Assembly (NCBI RefSeq): GCF_011602485.2
Contig: NZ_CP050022.2
Coordinates: 2,500,001 to 2,564,000, forward strand
DNA: 64,000 bases
Reading direction: 5' to 3'
Source of the DNA: Bradyrhizobium sp. 1(2017)
Lineage (GTDB): Bacteria; Pseudomonadota; Alphaproteobacteria; Rhizobiales; Xanthobacteraceae
The notes beneath the pieces were generated by a model, which ran no database searches, was not told where the DNA came from, and was given only the letters and a program-made list of their open reading frames with translations. The translations under genes and the position numbers were made by a program. Of this stretch, positions 16,386-25,178 are shown piece by piece (positions within the stretch are counted from its first letter, which is position 1; every line of letters starts with the position of its first letter).

Positions 16386-16394
16386 ATTGACAAT
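16386..16394. promoter_or_regulatory. candidate GntR operator, site 2, overlapping a -35 element
   Basis: ATTGACAAT contains a TTGACA (16387-16392) that could be the -35 element of the dehydratase promoter, with a weak TACCAC at 16409 as -10. A repressor at this site would block RNA polymerase. It pairs with the site at 16320-16328. Confidence 0.55.
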
Positions 16395-16436
16395 CCGACC
16401 CCACGCGGTACCACAAGGCAACTTCGAAGGAGTGGC

Positions 16437-18158
16437 ATGATGACGAGTGGATTGCGCAAGGGTCTGACGAGCTATGGCGATGCCGGCTTCTCGCTGTTCC
16501 TGCGCAAGGCGTTCATCAAGGCCATGGGCTACTCCGATGACGCGCTGGAGCGCCCGATCGTCGGCATCACCAACACCTATAGCGACTACAACCCCTGCCA
16601 CGGCAACGTCCCGCAGATCATCGAGGCCGCCAAGCGCGGCGTGATGCTGTCCGGCGCGATGCCGTTCGTGTTCCCGACCATCTCGATTGCCGAGAGCTTT
16701 GCGCATCCGACCTCGATGTATCTGCGCAATTTGATGGCGATGGACACCGAGGAGATGATCCGCGCCCAGCCGATGGATGCGGTGATCGTGATCGGCGGCT
16801 GCGACAAGACTCTTCCCGCGCAGGTGATGGCCGCGATCAGCGCCGATCTGCCCACGGTCGTCATTCCGGTCGGCCCCATGGTGGTCGGCCATCACAAGGG
16901 CGAGGTGCTGGGCGCCTGCACCGACTGCCGCCGTCTCTGGGCGAAATATCGCGCCGGCGATATGGACGATGCCGAGATCGAAGCGGTGAACGGCCGTCTC
17001 GCGCCGTCGGTCGGCACCTGCATGGTGATGGGCACGGCCTCGACCATGGCCTGCATGATCGAGGCCATGGGCCTGTCGCTGCCGATGAGCGCGACGATCC
17101 CCGCGCCCCACGCCGAGCGTTTCCGCCTCGCCGAGGCGAGCGGCAAGGTGGCCGCCGAGATGGCCAAGACGAAGGGGCCGAAGCCGAGCGACGTGTTGAC
17201 GCCGGCCTCCTTCAAGAATGCGCAGGTCGTGCTCCAGGCGATCGGCGGCTCGACCAACGGCCTGATCCATCTCACGGCAATGGCGCATCGCTCGCCGCAT
17301 CGGCTCGATCTCGAAGTGTTCGACCAGATCGGCCGCGAGGTGCCGGTGCTGGTCGATCTCAAGCCGTCCGGCGAGCACTACATGGAGCATTTCCACCACG
17401 CCGGCGGCGTGCCGAAATTGCTGGCGCAGCTTGGCGATCTCGTCGATCTGGACGCCAGGACGATCACGGGCCAGACGCTGCGCGAGATCGCAGCGAATGC
17501 GGAGGACGTGCCCGGTCAGGATGCGATCCGACCGCGCACCAATCCGATCAAGAAGGAGGGCGGCCTCGCCGTCCTGCACGGCAATCTCGCCCCGCGCGGC
17601 GCGGTCATCAAGCAGTCCGCCGCGAGCCCAAAGTTATTGCAGCACACCGGGCGCGCCGTCGTGTTTGAATCCGTCGAGGACATGACCTTGCGGGTCGACG
17701 ACCCCGATCTCGACGTGAACTCCGACGACGTGCTGGTGCTGCGCAATGCCGGCCCGAAGGGGGCGCCGGGGATGCCCGAGGCGGGTTATCTTCCGATCCC
17801 GAAGAAGCTCGCGCGCGGCGGCACCAAGGACATGGTGCGCATTTCGGACGCACGCATGAGCGGCACCGCCTTCGGCACCATCGTCCTGCACATCACGCCG
17901 GAATCCGCGGTCGGCGGGCCGCTGGCGCTGGTGAAGAACGGCGACATGATCCGCTTGGACGTGGCCAAGCGCAGCATCGAGCTGCTGGTCGATGCGGCCG
18001 AGCTGGAACGCCGACGCGCCGCGCTGAAGCCGGCCGCTGCACCCGAGGAGGCGCGGCGCGGTTATGCCTGGCTGTTCAACGAGACCATCATGCAGGCCGA
18101 CGAGGGCTGCGATTTCGATTTCATGCAGAGGACTGGCAAGACGACTGAGAAAGGTTGA
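16437..18158 (+). CDS. IlvD/Edd-family dehydratase (sugar-acid dehydratase type)
   Basis: A 573-residue dehydratase of the dihydroxy-acid/sugar-acid family. Three [2Fe-2S] ligands are visible: Cys54 (DYNPCHGN), Cys122 (GGCDKTLPAQV) and Cys195 (SVGTCMVMGTAS); the C-terminal domain has DARMSGTAFGTIVLH with the catalytic Ser. The extra GACTDCRRLWAKY region and the regulator next door fit the pentonate/aldonate dehydratases rather than the biosynthetic IlvD, but the substrate is an inference. GAAGGAG lies before two consecutive ATGs at 16437 and 16440; either may be used. It is probably repressed by the divergent GntR protein. Confidence 0.9.
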   Translation: MMTSGLRKGLTSYGDAGFSLFLRKAFIKAMGYSDDALERPIVGITNTYSDYNPCHGNVPQIIEAAKRGVMLSGAMPFVFPTISIAESFAHPTSMYLRNLMAMDTEEMIRAQPMDAVIVIGGCDKTLPAQVMAAISADLPTVVIPVGPMVVGHHKGEVLGACTDCRRLWAKYRAGDMDDAEIEAVNGRLAPSVGTCMVMGTASTMACMIEAMGLSLPMSATIPAPHAERFRLAEASGKVAAEMAKTKGPKPSDVLTPASFKNAQVVLQAIGGSTNGLIHLTAMAHRSPHRLDLEVFDQIGREVPVLVDLKPSGEHYMEHFHHAGGVPKLLAQLGDLVDLDARTITGQTLREIAANAEDVPGQDAIRPRTNPIKKEGGLAVLHGNLAPRGAVIKQSAASPKLLQHTGRAVVFESVEDMTLRVDDPDLDVNSDDVLVLRNAGPKGAPGMPEAGYLPIPKKLARGGTKDMVRISDARMSGTAFGTIVLHITPESAVGGPLALVKNGDMIRLDVAKRSIELLVDAAELERRRAALKPAAAPEEARRGYAWLFNETIMQADEGCDFDFMQRTGKTTEKG

Positions 18159-18235
18159 TCGACCATTCGATCGAGCGCGCAGATCGGCTGCTTCAAGTTG
18201 CCGGCGGGCACAGACTGTATCTGTCCCAAGTGGTC

Positions 18236-18811
18236 TTAAGTGACGAGTTGCTCGACGTGCCACTGCGCGTCTTTGCAGACGTAGCGGAACGGCGTGCCAT
18301 GGCTGTTCTTGAAATAGCTGCCGCACAGCGCGTTCGCCATGGCCTGCATCACCGCGTCGTGGCAGACGAACAGGATGTCGTCGTCAGGATGACGGTCGAG
18401 CCACGTGGAGACGGAAGCCAGCGCCCGCTCGGTCATGGCGTCCCAGTTCTCGCCGTCGGTCGGCAGGATCGACACGAGGCCCGTCGCTGATTTGACGTCG
18501 TGCCTGATCATGAGGTCGCGGACGGGGAGGCCTTCAAAACTGCCGAAATCGAACTCGATGATGCCGGCATCGATCGTCAGCGGCACTGAGATTGCCTCCG
18601 CGATGATCTCGGCCGTCTTCAGCGCGCGCACCAATGGGCTTGCGACGATGCGGCTGATGCCGACGCCGCGCAGCGTGCTTGCGGCATCGTGCGCCTGCCG
18701 CAGGCCGTCCTCGTTCAGCGGGTTGTCCGTGCGGCCCTGGAACAGCCCCTGGCGATTCCAGTCGGTTGCGCCGTGACGAAGGCCGTAGAACGTGCGCGTG
18801 GGCCTCGTCAC
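18236..18811 (-). CDS. histidine-phosphatase (phosphoglycerate mutase-like) family protein
   Basis: A 191-residue histidine phosphatase. The catalytic LRHGATDWN (RHG with the phosphorylated His13) is near the start and the second His is in LFVCHDAVMQA; Glu85-type acid lies in IIEFDFGSFEG. Such proteins act on phosphorylated sugars or cofactors. Its start overlaps the stop of the enoyl-CoA hydratase by four bases (18808-18811), so the two are translationally coupled. The target molecule is unknown. Confidence 0.88.
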   Translation of the reverse strand: MTRPTRTFYGLRHGATDWNRQGLFQGRTDNPLNEDGLRQAHDAASTLRGVGISRIVASPLVRALKTAEIIAEAISVPLTIDAGIIEFDFGSFEGLPVRDLMIRHDVKSATGLVSILPTDGENWDAMTERALASVSTWLDRHPDDDILFVCHDAVMQAMANALCGSYFKNSHGTPFRYVCKDAQWHVEQLVT

Positions 18812-19602
18812 TTCGACTTGCTCGTGAATTTCTTAACGGCGGCGCGGAACGCCTCCGTGTTCATCGCCATGATGATCTTGTGCTCCTCGGCATCGAGCTG
18901 CTGCTTCACCGGCGTGGTGGCGGCCTGGTAGACCAGCGACTTGGTGCCGGCGATCGCCGCCGGGGGATTTTGCGCGAGGCGCTCCGCGAGTTGTCGCGTC
19001 GCTGCCTTCAGCTCAGCGGCGGGAACGGTCCTGGCGACCAGGCCCCATTCGTAGGCCTGCTGCGCGGTAAAATTGTCCTCGGCGAGAAAGATCTGCAGCG
19101 CCCGGCGCGAGCCGACCGTGCCGACGATGCCGACCGTGGAGCCGCCGTCAGGCGACACCCCGATCTTGGCATAGGCCGGCGTGAACTTGGCATCGTCGGC
19201 GGCAATGCAGAGGTCGGTGACGAAGGCGAGCCCCATGCCGGCGCCGGCGGCGGAGCCATGCACGCTCGACAGCGAGATCTTCGGCATGTGGCGGATGATC
19301 TCGATGAAGGCGTGATAGTGCTTCAGCAGTTCGCCGACCACGGGCGTCACCGTGCCCGCCTCGGCAGCGGCCCCGATCGTCTGAAGATCGCCGCCGGCCG
19401 AGAAGGCGCGGCCTTCGCCTTCGAGCACCACGACCTTGATGTCGTCCGCACCTTCGAGATAGGCCGCGAGCTGTTCGAGCTTCTGCGCGATCGCGAGGTT
19501 GATCGAGTTGAACGCGGCAGGGCGGTTGAGCGTGATGGTTGCAATCGGGCCGTCGATCCGCAGCAGGGCGGGATCGTCGGGCTGGGATACGGGAGCTGGC
19601 AT
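18808..19602 (-). CDS. enoyl-CoA hydratase/isomerase-family protein
   Basis: A 264-residue crotonase. Oxyanion-hole regions are visible: EGRAFSAGGDLQTI and SVHGSAAGAGMGLAFVTDLCIAADDAKF; the second catalytic acid region is YAKIGVSPDGGST, where an Asp replaces the more usual Glu. The C-terminus ends in the basic KKFTSKSK. I start at ATG 19602 (MPAPVSQPDD); an upstream extension lacks family similarity. It is first in a two-gene unit with the phosphatase. Likely role: acyl-CoA hydration or isomerisation in a degradation route, reaction not assigned. Confidence 0.9.
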   Translation of the reverse strand: MPAPVSQPDDPALLRIDGPIATITLNRPAAFNSINLAIAQKLEQLAAYLEGADDIKVVVLEGEGRAFSAGGDLQTIGAAAEAGTVTPVVGELLKHYHAFIEIIRHMPKISLSSVHGSAAGAGMGLAFVTDLCIAADDAKFTPAYAKIGVSPDGGSTVGIVGTVGSRRALQIFLAEDNFTAQQAYEWGLVARTVPAAELKAATRQLAERLAQNPPAAIAGTKSLVYQAATTPVKQQLDAEEHKIIMAMNTEAFRAAVKKFTSKSK

Positions 19603-19790
19603 TTCGAAAATCCCCGGCAAGAGGTTTGCTGCTGCAACTAAATCGCAGAAGGCGAGGGGTGACAATCCCCGGCCGCCCTTGCGCTGGGCCGAACGATAGG
19701 CTCAAATGGGTCCGCCTTCGCCAAGGAACGGACACGAGCGCCGGCTCCTCCAAAGGCCAGCAAACCAAAATCAGCGAGAGAGGAGACGAC

Positions 19791-19832
19791 ATGGGTCACG
19801 CTCGTGTCTCCGAAAGTGGGCTGCTCCAATGA
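19791..19832 (+). CDS. 13-codon leader peptide, translationally coupled
   Basis: ATG 19791 is preceded by GAGAGGAGACGAC, a much better ribosome-binding site than anything before the flavoprotein start. It encodes MGHARVSESGLLQ and stops at TGA 19830-19832, which overlaps the flavoprotein ATG as ATGA. Translation of the leader probably delivers ribosomes to the main gene. No repeated codons suggest attenuation. It could instead be the remnant of a frameshifted N-terminus, but the main protein starts normally without it. Confidence 0.5.
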   Translation: MGHARVSESGLLQ

Positions 19833-21049
19833 CTGGCGGTCCGGTGATCATTGTCGGTGCCGGCCATGGCGGCTACCAGGTTGCGGCATCCCTGCGCCAG
19901 GCGGGTTTTTCCGAGCGCATCTGTCTGATCAATGACGAGGCGCATCTGCCCTATCAACGGCCGCCGCTGTCGAAGGCCTACATCAAGGGTTCGGCCGGGC
20001 CGGAGAGCCTGATGTTCCGCCCCGAGAAGTTCTACCACGACCAGACCATTGAGCTGATCGCCGGCCGCGCCGTCTCGATCGACCGCGCGGGACGCAAAGT
20101 CCTGCTCGCATCCGGCGAGACGCTGCCTTACGGCCACCTCGTGCTGGCGACGGGCGCGCGCAACCGCCTGCTCGATCTGCCCAACGCCAACCTGCCCGAC
20201 GTGAAATATTTGCGCATCCTCGACGACAGCGAGGCGCTGCGACGGATCATGCCCGGGAAAAAACGTGCGGTGATCATCGGCGCCGGCTTCATCGGCCTCG
20301 AATTCGCCTCGACCGCGCGGATCAAGGGCCTCGAGGTCGACGTGCTCGAGCTCGCCCCGCGCGTGATGGCGCGTGCGGTGACTGCTGAGGTCTCGGAGTA
20401 TTTTCAAGAACGCCATCGCGAGGCCGGCATCCGCATCCATCTCGGGGTGCAGGCCACCTCGATCGAGGCCGAGGGCGGCAAGGTCACGGGTGTCAGTCTC
20501 AGCGACGGACGGCATCTGCCCGCCGACCTCGTCGTGGTCGGCGTCGGCGTGCTGCCGAACAGCGAGCTTGCCGCGGACGCCGGCCTGCCGGTCGCCGCCG
20601 GCATCATCGTCGACGAATTTCTGTCCACCACCGATCCCGACATCTCCGCGATCGGGGATTGCGCGCTGTTCGCAAGCCCGCGCTTCGGCGGCTCGCAGCG
20701 GCTGGAATCGGTGCAGAACGCCACCGATCACGCCCGCTGCCTCGCGGCGCGGCTGACCGGCGACAGGAAGCCCTACGACAGCCATCCCTGGTTCTGGAGC
20801 GACCAGGGCGAGGACAAGCTGCAGATCGCAGGCCTCACCACGGGCTATGACCGCGTCGTGATGCGCGGCGATCCCGCCAAGAGGGCATTCTCGGTGTTCT
20901 GCTACAAGGGCGACAAACTGCTCGGCATCGAGTCGATCAACCGCGCCGGCGACCACATGTTCGGCCGCCGCCTGCAGGCGATGGACCGTTCGATCACGGC
21001 CGAGCAGGCCGCTGACGAAAGCTTCGACCTGAAGAGTGCGCTGGCGTGA
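19829..21049 (+). CDS. NAD(P)/FAD-dependent oxidoreductase (ferredoxin reductase type)
   Basis: A 406-residue flavoprotein of the rubredoxin/ferredoxin reductase family that passes electrons from NAD(P)H to a small iron-sulfur protein. The FAD motif is IIVGAGHGGYQVAASLR (residues 6-22), the NAD motif is VIIGAGFIGLEFAS (about 150), and the second FAD-binding segment is ISAIGDCALF. The C-terminal domain ends with the usual WFWSDQGEDKLQIAG. It probably serves a Rieske oxygenase or P450 elsewhere; the only P450 in the window is at 50734. Translation seems coupled to a 13-codon leader. Confidence 0.92.
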   Translation: MTGGPVIIVGAGHGGYQVAASLRQAGFSERICLINDEAHLPYQRPPLSKAYIKGSAGPESLMFRPEKFYHDQTIELIAGRAVSIDRAGRKVLLASGETLPYGHLVLATGARNRLLDLPNANLPDVKYLRILDDSEALRRIMPGKKRAVIIGAGFIGLEFASTARIKGLEVDVLELAPRVMARAVTAEVSEYFQERHREAGIRIHLGVQATSIEAEGGKVTGVSLSDGRHLPADLVVVGVGVLPNSELAADAGLPVAAGIIVDEFLSTTDPDISAIGDCALFASPRFGGSQRLESVQNATDHARCLAARLTGDRKPYDSHPWFWSDQGEDKLQIAGLTTGYDRVVMRGDPAKRAFSVFCYKGDKLLGIESINRAGDHMFGRRLQAMDRSITAEQAADESFDLKSALA

Positions 21050-21966
21050 TCAGCCGCTCTTGAGGACGGCCGTCACTTCCGCAGCCGTCGGCATCGACGG
21101 CCCCGCGCCCATGCGCTGCACGCTGATGGAGGCGGCGGCGTTGGCGAAGGTGAGGGCGGCGCGCAAGGCCGCGCCCCCGGCCAATTGGGCTGCGAGCGCG
21201 CCGACGAAGCAATCGCCGGCGCCGGTGGTGTCGACCGCCTTCACCGCACGCCCCTGCACCGCAATCTCCTCGCGCCCAGCCAGCGCCAGCACGCCGCGCT
21301 TGCCGAGCGTGACGCAGATGGTCTGGTCCTGACGCGCCTGGAGCTTTCGCGCGACGTCGATGATCCGCGCGCCTTCGTCGCGGTCGGAGACCTCGGTGCC
21401 GGCGAGAAAGCCGAGCTCGGTCTCGTTCAGCACGAGGATGTCGACCAGCGCGAGCAATTCGCCGGACATGTTCTGCGCCGGCGCGGGGTTGAGCAGCGTC
21501 GTCGCTCCGGCCGCACGCGCGCGCTGAAAGAAGGCGGCAATGGTCGGCAGCGGAATCTCGAACTGGCTGACGGCGACGTCGCCCCTTACGAGCGGCACGC
21601 CGCCGGCATCATCCGCGGTGACCCGCGCGTTGGCACCGGGAATGACGACGATGGTGTTGTCGGCCTCGGCGACCGTGATGATGGCAGTGCCGGTGTGCGC
21701 CTCCGCCGTCTCCTCGACATAGCCGAGATCGATGCCCTGATCGCCCAGGAACGTCCTCAGCTCGGCCCGAACGAATCCCTGCCCAGCCGCCCGATCAGCG
21801 TGGTCGCAGCACCGAGCCGCGCCGCGGCGACGGCCTGGTTGGCGCCCTTGCCGCCCGGGAAATACAGCACCTGCGTGCCCGCCACGGTCTCGCCGACGCG
21901 CGGATGGCGATCGGCCGTCGCCACCACATCCATGTTGATGCTGCCGGCAACGAAGACGCGCCCCAT
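21050..21966 (-). pseudogene. ribokinase-family gene with a one-base frameshift
   Basis: The N-terminal part ([15 protein letters not shown], then [17 protein letters not shown]) runs in one frame from 21966 and stops at 21757; the rest ([18 protein letters not shown] to VKAVDTTGAGDCFVGALA) continues in another frame to 21050. The break is at about 21764-21769: adding one base to the GGGCC there gives [14 protein letters not shown] and an intact 305-residue ribokinase. The ATP/sugar site motif DTTGAGDCF is intact. Either the gene is inactivated or the base is a sequencing error. It follows a second PfkB kinase on the same strand, 18 bases downstream of it. Confidence 0.85.
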
Positions 21967-21984
21967 GACAGACCCTGCCGAACG

Positions 21985-22878
21985 CTAGACCCTGACCTCG
22001 AACTCGTGCCTGACCTTGGCAATGTCGACGAGCGTCGGCAGGCCGGCCTCGTTGCCGAGGCGCTGGATCTTGAAGGTCGAGGCGGCGCGGGCAAAATCGA
22101 AATGCTCACGCCAGCTTTTGCCGGGATGGGCGAGGTAGGAATAGACATAGGCGCCGTGGAAGACGTCGCCGGCGCCATTGGTGTCGATCACGCGCTCGCG
22201 CGGGATCGGCATCGCCGGCATCACCTGCACCGTCCCGGTTTCGTCGTACCAGAGCAGGCCCTTCTCGCCCATGGTGACGCCGCCGATCTTGCAGCCGCGG
22301 CCCTTGAGATAGTCGAGCATCTTCTCCGGCGTCAGATCCATCTGCTCGCACAGCCGCTCGGCGACGATCGCAACGTCGATGAATTCCAGGAGCTCATGCG
22401 TGTTGGTGCGCAGGCCGCCGCCGTCGAGCGAGGTCAGGATGCCGGCCTCGCGGCACACCTTGGCGTAGTGGATCGCGGCATCCGGCTGGTGGCCGTCGAC
22501 ATGCAGCGCGCGGCAGCCGCCGAGATTGAGCATCGGGAAGGGGTGGATGTGCTCGTCGTCGCGGCAGCGGACGATGGCGCGCTTGCCGTCCTTGGGCATG
22601 ATGAAGGAGAGCGAGGACTGGTTCACCTTCCGCCCGTGCAGCGAGATCGCGTATTTCGCGCACATGTCCTGGAACATGCGCCCCAGCCAGTCATTGGCTG
22701 CCGTCGCGATCAGGTCGGGCACGATGCCGAGCTTGGCGCAGCAGAACGCCGCCGTCACCGCGTTGCCGCCGAAGGACACGGCGTAGTCCGAGGCCACGTG
22801 CTTCTCGTCGCCGGTCGGCATGTGGTCGGTGATGAAGACGACGTCGATATAGGTCTGTCCGATGAAGAGAGCCTGCAT
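21985..22878 (-). CDS. PfkB/ribokinase-family sugar kinase
   Basis: A 297-residue carbohydrate kinase. It starts with ALFIGQTYIDVVF, has the substrate-binding SFGGNAVTAAF (35-45) and the C-terminal signature IDTNGAGDVFHGAY with the catalytic Asp238. The phosphoryl acceptor (ribose, fructose, nucleoside or 2-keto-3-deoxy sugar) cannot be read out. It is the first gene of a unit with the frameshifted ribokinase. Five cysteines in the first 125 residues are unusual for the family but not diagnostic. Confidence 0.9.
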   Translation of the reverse strand: MQALFIGQTYIDVVFITDHMPTGDEKHVASDYAVSFGGNAVTAAFCCAKLGIVPDLIATAANDWLGRMFQDMCAKYAISLHGRKVNQSSLSFIMPKDGKRAIVRCRDDEHIHPFPMLNLGGCRALHVDGHQPDAAIHYAKVCREAGILTSLDGGGLRTNTHELLEFIDVAIVAERLCEQMDLTPEKMLDYLKGRGCKIGGVTMGEKGLLWYDETGTVQVMPAMPIPRERVIDTNGAGDVFHGAYVYSYLAHPGKSWREHFDFARAASTFKIQRLGNEAGLPTLVDIAKVRHEFEVRV

Positions 22879-23062
22879 TGCTTGTCCGTGATGCGCTTGT
22901 GGTCCCGGCGGGCGGGATTACTCTAACACCGGTTCCGCTCCGGAGGGACGCTGAAATTATTCGCAAAAACCGCCCCGAAGCGCTTGAGGTCAGCATATTG
23001 CCGGAATACGACCATGACAGGCCAATGCCAAGCCCGGACAAACGCCGTCTTTCGGCCCAAGG

Positions 23063-23092
23063 GTTCCCAAGTCAATCGTTCCCAAGTCAATC
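23063..23092. repeat. 15-base tandem duplication upstream of the VOC gene
   Basis: GTTCCCAAGTCAATC occurs twice without a gap (23063-23077 and 23078-23092), 24 bases before the start at 23116. It may be a chance slippage product or part of the promoter/leader. The rest of the 237-base divergent gap shows no other recognisable signal. Confidence 0.8.
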
Positions 23093-23115
23093 AATGGCCG
23101 ATCAAAGGGGGGAAG

Positions 23116-23964
23116 ATGATCACCGGCCTCGATCACGTCGTCGCGCTGGTTCGGGATATCGGTGCGGCCAAGGCGGCCTATCAGACGCTTCTGGGGCGTG
23201 CGCCGGCCTGGCAGAACTCCGGCGAGGGCGCCGACCGGGTGCTGTTCACGCTCGACAACATGACGATCGAATTGATGGCGCCGAGCGGCTTCAGCGTCAC
23301 GGCCGCCCGCATGCGCGCGCTGCTGGACGACCATGACGGCGTTCTCGCCAGCCTGTGCTTTCGTGTCGCAGACGTCAGCAAGATGCATCGCCGGCTGGAG
23401 CGGGTGGCCTTGAGGCCGGACCCGATCGCCGAGGTCGAAAGCAGCGATGCCGTTACCGACGCCGTGCTGCACTGGAAGCGCACGCGCGCCGCGACGGAGC
23501 TCACGCGCGGCGTGCGCATGTTCTTCCTCGAACTCGCCGACGCGCGTCCCAAATCGGTCGCGACCGTCATCGCGCCGGTCGACGCGCTCGACCACGTCGT
23601 GGTCACGACCGAGGATTCCGAGCGCGCCGCCGCGCTCTACGGCGCGCGGCTCGGGCTCGATCTGGCGCTCGATCGCTCCCACCAGGATTGGGGCCAGCTG
23701 ATGTTCTTCCGCTGCGGCGATCTCATCGTCGAGGTGGTGCGCCGCCCCGTGGCGGGCGGCGATGTCGCGCATGATCGCCTCTGGGGCCTGAGCTGGCGCG
23801 TCGCCGACATCGACGCCGCCCGTGCCCGCCTGATCGCCGGCGGGGTCGACGTCTCCGAGGTCCGCAACGGCCGCAAGCCGGGCACGCGCATCATGACGGT
23901 GCGCAGCGGCACCTGCGGCATCCAGACCGTGCTGCTGGAGCCTTCGCCGAAGCCGGCGGATTGA
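23116..23964 (+). CDS. VOC (glyoxalase-fold) family protein with two domains
   Basis: A 282-residue protein with two vicinal-oxygen-chelate modules: LDHVVALVRDIGAAKAAYQT (residues 5-24) and LDHVVVTTEDSERAAALYG (about 157-175). The usual metal ligands can be followed: His7, Glu in TIELMAP, His159 and Glu in LIVEVVRRP. Such proteins act as dioxygenases, lyases or isomerases; the exact reaction is unknown. The ATG at 23116 follows GGGGGGAAG, an excellent ribosome-binding site. It is divergent from the PfkB kinase. Confidence 0.88.
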   Translation: MITGLDHVVALVRDIGAAKAAYQTLLGRAPAWQNSGEGADRVLFTLDNMTIELMAPSGFSVTAARMRALLDDHDGVLASLCFRVADVSKMHRRLERVALRPDPIAEVESSDAVTDAVLHWKRTRAATELTRGVRMFFLELADARPKSVATVIAPVDALDHVVVTTEDSERAAALYGARLGLDLALDRSHQDWGQLMFFRCGDLIVEVVRRPVAGGDVAHDRLWGLSWRVADIDAARARLIAGGVDVSEVRNGRKPGTRIMTVRSGTCGIQTVLLEPSPKPAD

Positions 23965-23984
23965 GGCGCCGTCCAACGTATTCT

Positions 23985-24125
23985 CGTGTCCCGGACGCGG
24001 TGCGGCACGCAGTGACGCTCCGCAGAGCCGGGATCCAGAAGGCGGTAAACTTCCGTTTGGAGACATGGGCCCCGGCTCTGCAGCGCACCGCTGAAGTAGC
24101 GCTGCGCTGCGTCCGGGGCACGAGA
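23985..24125. repeat. dispersed intergenic repeat (GCCCCGG/CCGGGGC family), second copy
   Basis: It contains GTGTCCCGGACGCGGTGCGG, GACGCTCCGCAGAGCCGGGA, then GGCCCCGGCTCTGCAGCGCA and GCGCTGCGCTGCGTCCGGGG. These blocks also form 7812-7947 but in a different order. It fills most of the gap before the TetR gene. Confidence 0.75.
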
Positions 24126-24187
24126 CATTCTCAAACGCTCGCCCGCATGTTACACGCTGACCCGAGAGCATCCAGCGAGCACCCGGT

Positions 24188-24901
24188 TTGGCGACAGCGA
24201 CAGCAAAGCGAACTCTGAAATGGCAGCGCGACCCCGAGGGGATGCGGCTGCGCATTCTCGAAGCCGCCAAGCAGGAGTTTTCCGCCCATGGCCTGGCGGG
24301 CGCGCGGGTCGACCGGATCGCGGCGAAGGCCGGCGCCAACAAGCGCATGCTCTACTATCACGTCGGCAACAAGGACGAGCTTTATCTCGCGGTGCTCGAA
24401 GGCGCCTATGACAAGATCCGCAGCGAGGAGCGGGGGCTCGATCTCGAACATCTCGATCCGCCCGAGGCGATCAGGCGCCTGATCGAGTTCACCTGGAACT
24501 ACTTCCTGCGCAATCCCGAATTCCTGTCGCTGCTCCAGACCGAAAACCTCGCGCGCGCAAAGCACCTGAAGAAGTCGACCAAGGTCAAGTCGATGCACTC
24601 GCCCTTCGTCGAGATGATCCGCACGGTGGTGCGCCGCGGCGTCGACAGCGGCGACTTCCAGGTCGCGGTCGATCCGGTGCAGCTCTACATCTCGATCGCG
24701 GCGCTGAGCTTCTTCTACCTCTCGAACTCGGCGACGCTCAGCGTGATCTTCGGCCGCGATCTGCTGGACAAGAAGGCCAAGGACGAGCGGCTCGCGCACA
24801 TGATCGGCCTCGTGCTGGCCGCGCTGACCGGGCAGTCCGTGGCGCTGTTCGAGATCGCGAACGCGCCGAAGTCGCGCGCGGGTGTCGTGCAGACGGTGTA
24901 A
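24188..24901 (+). CDS. TetR/AcrR-family transcriptional regulator
   Basis: A 237-residue regulator. The N-terminal helix-turn-helix spans about residues 18-66 (RLRILEAAKQEFSAHGLAG to ANKRMLYYHVGNKDELYLAV); the C-terminal helical domain is TetR_C-like with FLSLLQTENLARAKHL. The start is TTG 24188; no better ATG precedes the domain. It lies upstream of the ABC importer operon in the same direction, with a 277-base gap that holds a hairpin repeat; control of that operon is likely but inferred. Ligand unknown. Confidence 0.88.
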   Translation: MATATAKRTLKWQRDPEGMRLRILEAAKQEFSAHGLAGARVDRIAAKAGANKRMLYYHVGNKDELYLAVLEGAYDKIRSEERGLDLEHLDPPEAIRRLIEFTWNYFLRNPEFLSLLQTENLARAKHLKKSTKVKSMHSPFVEMIRTVVRRGVDSGDFQVAVDPVQLYISIAALSFFYLSNSATLSVIFGRDLLDKKAKDERLAHMIGLVLAALTGQSVALFEIANAPKSRAGVVQTV

Positions 24902-24946
24902 GACGCGGCTGCGTCGCCTCGCTTGAGGCGATATCTCTCCGCATCG

Positions 24947-25070
24947 TCGTCCTGGCGAAGCCAGGACCCATACCGCGTGATTTATCGATCGGACGTGGTC
25001 CCCAATCCCGAACGACCAGCCTTCACCAAATTCCTCCTTGGGGTGACGGGTCCTGGCTTCGCCAGGACGA
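24947..25070. repeat. inverted repeat, TCCTGGCGAAGCCAGGA family
   Basis: A perfect 23-base inverted repeat (24947-24969 and 25048-25070) frames a 78-base centre; each arm is itself a small palindrome around TCCTGGCGAAGCCAGGA. The pattern matches intergenic repeats common in Bradyrhizobium genomes. Confidence 0.85.
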
Positions 25071-25178
25071 CACCGGTTGGGAACCGCCGCCGCAAAACGT
25101 CACAGGGAAAGGTCTGGACAGTATTTATCCAACGGGTTAATTTCTCCTCCGAACGAAGAAGAATGCCGGGAGTGAGAC

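Noticed and set aside
18159..18235. GGGCACAGA...TCTGTCCC hairpin between convergent genes, considered as a terminator
   Set aside because: The stem has a bulge and no T run on either strand, so I could not support it as an intrinsic terminator.
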